Shown: positions 56,563 through 64,000 of the stretch, piece by piece | Layout of the letters: each line of letters begins with the position of its first letter | Position numbering within the stretch: the stretch's first letter is position 1 | Notes under the pieces: generated by a model | Told to the model about the DNA's origin: nothing | Databases searched by the model: none | Seen by the model: the letters and a program-made list of their open reading frames with translations, nothing else | Position numbers and translations under genes: made by a program | Source of the DNA: Volutella citrinella | Lineage: Eukaryota; Ascomycota; Sordariomycetes; Hypocreales; Nectriaceae | Length of the DNA: 64,000 nucleotides | Assembly: GCA_034401135.1 (NCBI GenBank) | Contig: JAWZSP010000002.1 | Span: 4,278,001 to 4,342,000, forward strand | Reading direction: 5' to 3'

Positions 56563-58883
56563 TCACATTTCAATATCAGCCATAGACCAGTCCCCTGCGA
56601 CATTGAAAAAAGCTGGATCGCGGCTCATCTCATCAAATAGATCAGTGGCCCACCAGTTGTCTTGGCCATCTTGAGAGCCAAACGCTTCACTACTCCAAGA
56701 AAGAGACACGTCCGGTGCCTCTCCGTAATCCATGGGAAGCTCAAGTGGTTGGTCTTCTTTGTTATTCTCCGCGGCAGTGGCAGCCTCACACCACTTCTCG
56801 ACCCTGGCTCTCTTCATCCACATCTGCTGCGCGGCTGCATCCCATATGTCGTTGTCCCAAACCACACCTTGCGCCGCGGCCATTTCCTTCCTCGCAGCAT
56901 CACACCGCCGTGCCAGGGCATCCGTAATGCCCAACACGTCAATGTGTAGCTTAGGCTGACTGAGAACCTCAGCTCGGAGCATATCGAGCGTCGCTTGAGC
57001 GAAGTTGGTAGAGTCGGAGGCTGATGCGGGAACTTGGGGAATAGCAAGCTCTGGGCACGGCGCGATGCCAATCCATGCCGGTAATGACTGAGGTGACGTG
57101 GCTTTGGAGGCCAGAGAAGGACTGGCGGTTGCAGTGCTGGAGAACTTGACTGCTGTCGGACCGCATAGCCTTGCCCACTGCACTAAGGCCCTGGACGCGT
57201 GGACGAGCTGGGAGAAAGCCGGCTGCGGCAGGTAGAAGTAGGAACAGACAGGGACGATGAGCCAGTAGTCGAACCATGCCTTGAGGGAAGCCGTGAAGCC
57301 TGCAAAGACATCGAGGGGCACCAGACCTGAATGGACCAGCGTCGTAAACGGGTGGGATGTGGCGTCTACGAGCTGCGCATCGGCGAGAAATGGCGCCAAG
57401 AGCCGTAAGGAAGCGCTGTTGTAATGACAAGATAGAAGTTCTACCACAAATGATCAGCACGCGCATTACCAAGACTAAACTGAGAGGGTGGGCTTACGGT
57501 TGGCCTTGAGGCTTGCAGGCAATCCATCACGGAATCTATCTAGCTCTGCCTGGAAAGCCTCGAGATATACCGCGGCGGTTGCTCGCGGAACGCCGGGTAG
57601 TTCGCTTACCAAGTGATCCCCGGTGTGAAAATGAAAGATCTTTTCCGTCAGATGCTGCACCCGAACCAGATTTACGGCAAGCTGGTCCGTCTCGTATTCA
57701 GCTGCGCTTTCGAGTTCCTTCAGACACTGGTCAAGGTACTTTGTATACCTCGCCGGCCCTAGCTGCTTGACAACTAGCGCGGCGCTGAGGATTGAGAGGA
57801 TACAGTCAGCGATCTGCGTGATAGTAATACGGCGTGCGGCTTACTTTGAACTCATGTACCAGACACCCAGAACGGCCCTCCTTTCTTCATTGGTCCTCGG
57901 CCGCACTTCTTGGGCGCTGCCAATAATCAGGAGTTGAAGCTTCTCTCCAGCTTTTGACTCGGGGCATGTGCTCAGACCCATGTCTCCCACCAGTCCGACC
58001 GCCAGATGGACGAGGCGGTTGTAATGAGCATGGCTCATGCAAAAGTAATGATAGAATGCCGAGAACACCAAAATGCCTTGGAGGAGGTCCAAGGACCGCT
58101 CGGATCTCATTAGCATGGCGTCGGAAATATGCTTGAAGACGGCGCGGCTTTGTCCCCGCATGGATCCAAGGTGTCGGACAGAAGCCACCATCCTGATGAC
58201 TTTGAGCAGGAACGGCCGGGTTTTCTCTAGTTGTGCTGCTGTCGTCCCGGGTGGAATGACAACAAAGGGGAACTGTGAAGAGAGCTGATTCATGTAGATG
58301 GACATTAAAGTCTCGTCTGAATCGATAGGTAGAAGGTCGGCCTTGCTCACTGGCGCTTTGCAGGTGCACGAGGCATGTCGCATGGGGTCCTCCTGACTCG
58401 GCAGATGTTGAGAACTGGATCCAGCAGTTACTAGTGATGGGACATTGCCGCCCGCATTGCTGCCCCCATCGCTGCTTGTCGAAATGCTATGTGGAGTTGG
58501 GCCATCACCGGTTTCCGATGCATTCAGAGACTCGAGTAGACTGTTGAGCCTCTCCTCAAGCTGGGACGCTTTCCTGCCGAGATATAACTTGTCAGCTGTC
58601 AAAAGTATCAACAGAACACAAAACAATGTAATGGTTGACAATTCCAGGTGTCGACTCAACAATCACCTCTGATGGGCAGTGGGCGGACATACGAGGGCTT
58701 GGCCTGTCTCTTCTTCCGCGGCCCCTGAACCTGATCGGGGCACTGCTGGCCCAGACCATGACACCGATCACATGGGGCGCCTATGACCTTGCTGGTGCGA
58801 ATGCATCGTGTCTTTGCGATGGCACAAGGGGCGCATGCCTTGCCCCATTTGGCGCTGCGGGCCATCCGAGGCCGCTTTTCCAT
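56563..58883 (-). CDS. Zn2Cys6 transcription factor, probable local regulator
   Basis: Four exons (58667-58883, 57845-58595, 57498-57784, 56563-57440) give 710 residues. The zinc cluster is complete: C17, C20, C27, C38, C41 and C48 (CAPCAIAKTRC...CDRCHGLGQQC). A basic linker (RKKRQAKPS) and a coiled coil (SQLEERLNSLLESL) follow, so a dimer reading paired CGG triplets is expected. The regulatory domain has the usual GLSTCPESK, RTNEERRAVLGVWYMSS and KYLDQCLKEL landmarks. All three introns keep GT-AG signals and frame. The upstream region carries CCG-N-CGG inverted repeats, suggesting autoregulation and control of the flanking SDR, NmrA-like and SnoaL-like genes (inference). Confidence 0.92.
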
Positions 58884-59190
58884 TCTGGCGGATGGAATAG
58901 AATATTGGTCGGAGTTTTCGGAAAGGCACCATGCAAATTCGGAAATGCCGCGGACGATGGATGGTTGCGAGATTCCCTGGAATTTATGTGAATTGCCCGG
59001 GTGGGTGAGTACAAGTCGTCATCTGGTCATCCGGAATTTAGAGATAAATTCCGGGCGGAGTTCACGTGACTTTTCAGTTACACCCAGACACATCCACATC
59101 ATATAAAGCGATTGCAAGTTTAAAGCATAGCAAGTACAAATTAATCCAAGTCAATTCAGTACCTTCTATTACCAAGAAAACGTCTTCAAC
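58884..59190. promoter_or_regulatory. Divergent promoter of regulator and SnoaL-like gene with clustered motifs
   Basis: 307 bases containing AAATTCGGAAATGCCGCGGA (58935-58954), GAGATTCCCTGGAATTTATG (58970-58989) and a perfect inverted repeat (59031-59054). A TATA-like ATATAAAG lies at about 59100-59107, some 85 bases before the SnoaL-like start. Confidence 0.65.
59031..59054. repeat. Perfect inverted repeat CCGGAATTTA-GAGA-TAAATTCCGG
   Basis: Ten-base arms with a four-base spacer. Each arm contains CGG plus the AATTTA extension seen in the other promoters of this mini-cluster. It fits a dimeric Zn2Cys6 binding site. Confidence 0.8.
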
Positions 59191-59661
59191 ATGGCACAGC
59201 CTTCCATCTACAACATGTCGCCTCGCGAAGCCATCGTCGACGCCCTGTCCCGCGCTCTACACGGTTGCGATAACCATGACGAAGAGCTGTTCAACTCGGC
59301 CTGGGCTGGAGAAGACGTTTCATTTACGATCAATGGCGCGGACAAAAAAGTACTGCCAAACCTCACCATGATCCGCCTACATGTGCTCGACAGGGTCGGT
59401 CCGATGGATACCACCCACAGCGTCAGCAATATTCGCGTGCACGTCGAGGACGGCGCTGAGACGGCTTCCATCACGGCTACTTCAATGGCGCAACACTGTC
59501 CGCCTGGGAGGGGCAAAGAACCGGATGGACCAAAGTACATGGTTGCGGGCGAGTATTCTGTCGCGGTTGTCAAGGTGGATGGGATATGGAAGCTCAAGGA
59601 TTGTGCACTGAAAGTTGCTTGGACTCAGGGAGACCCTTCCGTTATGAAGGGTAGCAATTGA
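59191..59661 (+). CDS. SnoaL-like (NTF2-fold) protein
   Basis: A 156-residue single-exon ORF. The pattern (DALSRALHGCDNHDEELFNSAWAGEDVSFTING, then a His-containing THSVSNIRVHVE strand and a late GEYSVAVVKVDGIWKLKDCALKV) is that of SnoaL_4/NTF2-like proteins, a cone-shaped alpha+beta barrel used for cyclisations, isomerisations and dehydrations in fungal pathways. The catalytic residues are not certain. It is transcribed divergently from the Zn2Cys6 regulator, from a promoter packed with the shared motif. Confidence 0.88.
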   Translation: MAQPSIYNMSPREAIVDALSRALHGCDNHDEELFNSAWAGEDVSFTINGADKKVLPNLTMIRLHVLDRVGPMDTTHSVSNIRVHVEDGAETASITATSMAQHCPPGRGKEPDGPKYMVAGEYSVAVVKVDGIWKLKDCALKVAWTQGDPSVMKGSN

Positions 59662-59952
59662 GATGGGTTACATGTTGGTGGCTATGGATACTCGATGTGG
59701 CTCTTTTCCGACAGCGGCTGGTACGTCTTCCATAGACCATGGCCCGACGAATTCTGTTGGGTTGGCACAAGCGTTGGAAGTTATCCTTAGGACAAGTGCT
59801 TCACAGTTGGTAGAGAATTTGTCATCAATTTCTCCATCTTGGTTATCGAATCTATCGAAGTGTTTGCAGAAATTCAATGCCTAGTAGCAACAGTGAATGC
59901 GGCAATAAGCATGTAACAAAAGCGAGCGTGGTGTTGGAGCGGATCAACCCTC

Positions 59953-60330
59953 CTACTCCGCCTCCTCCAAGGCAGCCGGCTGTCCTAAAATCACCATCTC
60001 CTCGTGCCCCTGGGGAATCTCCTTCTCCAGATTGTCAATTTCATCATCAGAGTCGCCAGCCGATTTCTCCGCTGAGACGATATCGTAGCCCTGGTGAACC
60101 AGGCAGAGGCGGTATCCGTTCTGGGGTCCGTGACGCCCAGTTTGGTAGATTGCAAACAGCATGGACTTCTGCGTCTTGCCAGTCTTGTTGTCGCGCATGC
60201 TGTTCCAGTAGATGTAAGGACGGACCGCGTTCGGGGTGTTGGAAATTTCGTCAATGGCCCCCGAGTTGGCCATCTCGCGGACCATTGAGACAGGGAGAGA
60301 AGCTGTGGTGGAGAGGACGTGAGACTGCAT
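59953..60330 (-). CDS. Small protein of unknown function
   Basis: Reading from the ATG at 60330 (MQSHVLSTTASLPVSMVREM) gives 125 residues; the ORF could start at 60378, but those residues look like a leader. The sequence is globular and well balanced, with NAVRPYIYWNSMRDNKTGKTQKSMLFAIYQ in the middle and an acidic tail (GDSDDEIDNLEKEIPQGHEE). There is no signal peptide or known domain. It lies just downstream of the secreted six-cysteine protein on the same strand. Confidence 0.6.
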   Translation of the reverse strand: MQSHVLSTTASLPVSMVREMANSGAIDEISNTPNAVRPYIYWNSMRDNKTGKTQKSMLFAIYQTGRHGPQNGYRLCLVHQGYDIVSAEKSAGDSDDEIDNLEKEIPQGHEEMVILGQPAALEEAE

Positions 60331-60426
60331 GTTGGAGAAGGAGTGAAAATCAGAAAGTAAAACAAAAGCAAAGATCAATGAAGAAAGGTGAGAGCTTGTA
60401 GAATATAGTGAGCGTTGGCGTCTCCT

Positions 60427-60898
60427 CTACTTGAAGCACTCGCCGTTCTCAAACTTCTTGTTCTTTGCGTCCGTGGCAGTCTGAGCAGTTGGTCGAATTA
60501 GCAATGAGGAATGAAGAAGCAGTGACTCGGAGGGAGCATTGAAAACATACATAGCAGGTCGCCTTGTTGTTCTGTACACAGAGATACGACTTTCCGCCCT
60601 TATCCTTGCAGCGGTGACCGCCCTGGAAACCCCTGCTGTTGCGAGGGTTGCACTTTCCGTTGTATTCCTTCTTGACGCGCTTGATCTTGCCCTTGTTGCT
60701 GCAGCCGATGGTCTTGCCGGCGCGGGCTTCTAGGATGTCAAAGTCGGCGGAATCAAGCTCGACCTCTGCGATGTCGAACTCGGAAAGGTCGAGTCCTTCG
60801 TCACGCTGGACAAGGTCGTCGACGTTGTTGGTTTGGGGAATGGCAAGAGCGGTAGTTGCGCAGAAGATGGCAATGGCGGTGGGAAGGGAGAACTTCAT
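60427..60898 (-). CDS. Secreted basic six-cysteine protein with probable propeptide
   Basis: Two exons, 60551-60898 and 60427-60480, flank a 70-base intron (GTATGT...CTCAG) and encode 133 residues. Residues 1-19 form a signal peptide (MKFSLPTAIAIFCATTALA). An acidic segment follows to about residue 59 (SEFDIAEVELDSADFDILEAR) and looks like a propeptide. The mature part of about 74 residues is rich in Lys/Arg and Gly with exactly six cysteines, consistent with three disulfides. This general architecture is shared with fungal antimicrobial-type proteins and effectors, but I recognise no specific family. A TATA-like TATAAAA lies close upstream at about 60928-60934. Confidence 0.78.
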
Positions 60899-62255
60899 TT
60901 TGGAAATTGGAGGGGGTGATTGGGGGTTTTATATGTCAGTGATGCAGTGGTGCTGGGTAGCAAAGTGGCTGGATGAGGAATGGAGACTGTAGTGTGATGA
61001 AGAAGAAACTGTTGAGTGATGCGATGGTTAATTCGCCTGTACGGTCTACGGACGAATGTATCTATTTAACTGTTTTCATTGTCTCTAGACCTACTACGCT
61101 CTGTCCTTGGATCTGTTGGTCTCACATGGTATCTGATCACTCGTAGCCGTCAAAACAGGAGTGATGATCAATTCCAGTGCGCAGCGCAAGAGTCGGCAGC
61201 TCTCCAGAACTCCGAGACAGGCTTCCGCTGACGTGAGATGAATTTTCCCGCAGGATTTGAGCCTCGCCTTGTCACCGCGGCGCTCAATATGAGCAGGTTG
61301 GAAGGAGTTGAGGAGTAGGTTTCATGTTGTCGTACAAGTGGCGTGCAATGACTGCACAATGAAATCCTACATTACGTCCTGCCAAGCTGCGTCTTGTCAT
61401 GCTCCCCAGCTCAGCCCACAACTGCTACCGCTATGACTATGCGAGTTTCGCCAAGTCGGGCCGCTGCAAGTCATCGGGCCAACGGCGAAACAAAGTGAGG
61501 CTTAGCTGAGCCACTCGCCCGCATATAGCAAGGGCCGGGGTTCCTATTCCCGCCGATCATCCGGACACTATTTGGTCGCCGACTTGTATACTCGCAAAAA
61601 AAACCCTATATTTGCTCGTTGCACATTGCGCTCCGTTGAGGTGCGTCGAAGGCAGACGATGGCTCGAGAAATCAAAACATTATGCAAATATGACTACATG
61701 TACAGGATTTACAAGTAAGCCGCTTATGCTATAAAGGGACCAGAAGCCTTGGTTGCGGATATGAGACGGACTTGAGAAGGTAAGTAGAACCGGGCGATGA
61801 TTCGAAATGGAGCCTCATTCCAATGCGCGGCTGTGTTACCAGTGGGCCAGGAGATATGTGAGGGTGAAAAGAGGGGTAGCAATATGAGGCCACTTGTACG
61901 ATATTCGCCAAGGCTGTTGGTCAGACAAGTCGGGACGGACGCATAACACGTGGCAGTACGCTGCGTCATATTGCAAATAGCAAATCTATTTCTCAATGCC
62001 TCCTGCGTTTGTAAATTGGCAGTGCCTGCGCCAAGGCAACATGCTCGTCCTTGGCCCCCTTATGATCTGCTTCGTGAGAAGGATTCGATGTGCCCCAGCC
62101 ACGCCAGACTCAGCTATGCCCATGGCGGATTCTTGTGGGCTACTGCAGCTTATAAAATAGGCGTGGGAGGTAGTAGCCGTTTATTCCGACAATGGCATGA
62201 AATTTGCCCGGTCAGGATCAGCATAGGCCAAGATGACTTCTTTGCAACCAAGTCC
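60899..62255. other. Long intergenic region, no gene recognised
   Basis: About 1.35 kb with short frames only, and an A-run at 61597-61603. Includes the promoter of the six-cysteine protein and the terminator side of the amidohydrolase. Confidence 0.5.
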
Positions 62256-63707
62256 TCATGATCTACCAAATATCTGCAGCCACCTCTTCCGCTCCGGCTC
62301 CAGATCTATTCCTGCCGTCTCCTTCCTAATTCTCTCTGCGCGCCGCCCGAGATCCTCCACCAGCCACTCCCAGTCAGCCAGCAGTGTTCCATGACGCTTT
62401 CTGATCTTGCCATCAACAATCACCGTATCAATGTGCTTCACTGATGAGTGAAAAACAAGAGCCCCAATTGGGTTCGCCACCGGACTGTTCTCAATGTCAT
62501 CACAACGAACCATGACAAGGTCGGCCTTCTTTCCCACTGCAATAGATCCAATGAGCCGATCTAACTGCATGACTTCGGCTCCACCCATCGTGGCAATACG
62601 CAGAACGTCAGATGTCTTGCGGTTAACGACAAGAGGATCGCCGGTTGTATTCTCCTGGACCCGCTGAGTCTGTAAAGAGAGCCGCATCTGAGCAATAAAG
62701 TCGTTGCCCTGGTTAGATGTGATATCTATGCCCAAGCAGGTACGGCAACCTTTGTCCTTTGCCCTATATGTGGCTGGGTAACCCATGCTCATTTGCAACT
62801 CTGTATCAGGCGTGCACACAAGACCTGCCCCAGCGGACTGGATAGCTCCCAGTTCCTTTTCGGTAAGGGTGGCACCGTGGCTAAAGACCAGGTCCGGACC
62901 TAGCAGCCCAGCGTCTGCGATGTGCTGAACGGTCCCCCTTCGTGACAAGTCCATAGGACCCATGGCAACGTGCATGGTGATGATGCGAGCCCCTAGATCC
63001 CGCGACTCCTTAATCTCGCGGAATACGTCCTCTAGGGGTTGTGACTCGGGCTCGTTGGGCGCAGTCCCAAAGGTGAGAAGCTGAGTGGCCGGATCGTTGT
63101 CACCAAAGAACTTGTTGCGGACCCGAGCAGCATCGGCAACTCGGGCGGCGTGTGGGAAGTCTGGTGTCGACGATGTTGCAAGCCCTTTTGCGTCGAGAGG
63201 TGGGTTTGGATAGAAGCCATAGCAGAAGGTCCCGCGGATGCCAGCGTCCTGGAGCGCTCTGACGGCCGCGTCCGAGTGTTTCGGGGAGTTGAGGACATGG
63301 CAGTGATCCAAAACCGACGTCACACCATTATTCAGCAGGCTAAGAGCAGCGATGTAGTTGGCGAGATAGGTATCCTCGGCGGTGAACAGACTCCCGTACA
63401 CGCTGCGCATGTAGCATACGTAGTCGAACAGCGACCAGTCCGTAGCTATGCCACGAAGTAGCTGTTGCCACATGTGGTGGTGGCCGTCGATGAAGCCAGG
63501 GATCACGATGCAGCCTTTGGCATCGATAACTTGGACAGCGCCGTCGGGCTGAGAAAGATCGGGGCCGATGGCAGCGATACGGTCGCCCTGGACCAGGATA
63601 TCGTGATGTTCCAAAACCTCGGTTTCGGGGTTCACTGTGAGAACAGTGGCATCCTTGATGAGGATGAACTCGGGAGATGGCAGAGATGGTTGCTGCTTGG
63701 GAGGCAT
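62256..63707 (-). CDS. Amidohydrolase (TrzN/AtzB/S-adenosylhomocysteine deaminase-like)
   Basis: A single-exon ORF of 483 residues. Metal-site landmarks are present: the HxH in PGFIDGHHHMWQ, His in IITMHVAMGP, His in VFSHGATLTEKE and Asp in CLGIDITSNQG. The C-terminus has the composite-domain signature GSIAVGKKADLVMVR. This is the subtype III amidohydrolase pattern of chlorohydrolases and aminohydrolases that deaminate or dechlorinate heterocycles; fungal relatives are mostly uncharacterised. A cytosolic enzyme with one divalent metal is expected. The substrate cannot be told from sequence. Confidence 0.93.
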   Translation of the reverse strand: MPPKQQPSLPSPEFILIKDATVLTVNPETEVLEHHDILVQGDRIAAIGPDLSQPDGAVQVIDAKGCIVIPGFIDGHHHMWQQLLRGIATDWSLFDYVCYMRSVYGSLFTAEDTYLANYIAALSLLNNGVTSVLDHCHVLNSPKHSDAAVRALQDAGIRGTFCYGFYPNPPLDAKGLATSSTPDFPHAARVADAARVRNKFFGDNDPATQLLTFGTAPNEPESQPLEDVFREIKESRDLGARIITMHVAMGPMDLSRRGTVQHIADAGLLGPDLVFSHGATLTEKELGAIQSAGAGLVCTPDTELQMSMGYPATYRAKDKGCRTCLGIDITSNQGNDFIAQMRLSLQTQRVQENTTGDPLVVNRKTSDVLRIATMGGAEVMQLDRLIGSIAVGKKADLVMVRCDDIENSPVANPIGALVFHSSVKHIDTVIVDGKIRKRHGTLLADWEWLVEDLGRRAERIRKETAGIDLEPERKRWLQIFGRS

Positions 63708-64000
63708 CTTGACGGTTCTGGTCTGTCTGACGGTTGTGCTGTGTCTGGTTCGGGTTTTCTCTCGAGGTTAACCAGCCATTTAAATAGTCGTCGAAAGGTC
63801 CCTCCTTCGACCTGAGCTGGGGAAACCAAAGTCCTCATTGAAAGCAAAAGTTCTTAGCGTTTCCTGGTAAAACTGGGGAAAGCGTTCGGCCCGAACGTCA
63901 GAGGAGGGGGGAGTGCGGGGAACGCGGGGAAGAGACCATGAAAAATGACACCACACATAGTAAAGATCGCCACAGTGAACGCAACGAGAATTGCACCACA
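63708..64000. other. Amidohydrolase promoter region to window edge
   Basis: 293 bases upstream of the amidohydrolase start; no gene seen. Confidence 0.5.

Overview
The window is nuclear DNA of a filamentous ascomycete (Pezizomycotina). The genes are spaced and mostly multi-exon, with short GT-AG introns of about 50-70 bases and branch points such as CTGAC or TACTAAC. There are several Zn2Cys6 regulators, a highly reducing polyketide synthase (HR-PKS), small cysteine-rich secreted proteins and a GPI-type surface protein. The mix fits a Sordariomycete, perhaps Hypocreales, but that placement is inference. Exon structures below were worked out by hand from reading frame, splice sites and family continuity.

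Layout. 1-11.1 kb: a tannase/feruloyl esterase running off the left edge, a Zn2Cys6 regulator, two small secreted proteins, an F-box-like protein and a GPI-type cysteine-rich surface protein, separated by long gene-poor stretches. 11.2-16.3 kb: a Zn2Cys6 regulator whose frame is broken by one base, an isoprenylcysteine-methyltransferase-like membrane protein, a cysteine-rich one-pass membrane protein with a damaged 5' end, and an unrecognised intracellular protein. 17.2-43.7 kb: the core accessory block. It holds an HR-PKS (KS-AT-DH-CMeT-ER-KR-ACP), an amidase, an alkenal-type reductase, a cupin/class III aminotransferase fusion, an FAD amine oxidoreductase, an aldehyde dehydrogenase, two regulators, a second FAD amine oxidoreductase and a GABA-type permease. 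This could be a nitrogen-containing polyketide pathway, or a PKS next to an amine-catabolism set that resembles bacterial gamma-glutamyl-putrescine (Puu) catabolism. The sequence does not decide between them.

44.0-46.7 kb is a graveyard of broken genes: a scrap of FAD oxidoreductase, an epimerase-like pseudogene with an in-frame stop, the 3' end of a zinc-type alcohol dehydrogenase, and an old yellow enzyme pseudogene that abuts it tail to head. 47.3-51.7 kb holds a phosphate/H+ symporter and a GNAT-type acetyltransferase with membrane segments.

53.2-59.7 kb holds a secreted proline-rich protein and then a compact set: SDR, NmrA-like reductase, Zn2Cys6 regulator and SnoaL-like protein. The promoters of this set carry the same unusual motif built on ATTCCGCGGAAT / CCGGAATTTA, including a perfect inverted repeat. 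The shared motif suggests a self-contained, locally regulated mini-cluster, and I regard it as the most interesting signal here. 59.9-63.7 kb: a small unknown protein, a secreted six-cysteine protein with a likely propeptide, and a TrzN/AtzB-like amidohydrolase. I recognised no tRNA, rRNA, CRISPR array or intact transposon.
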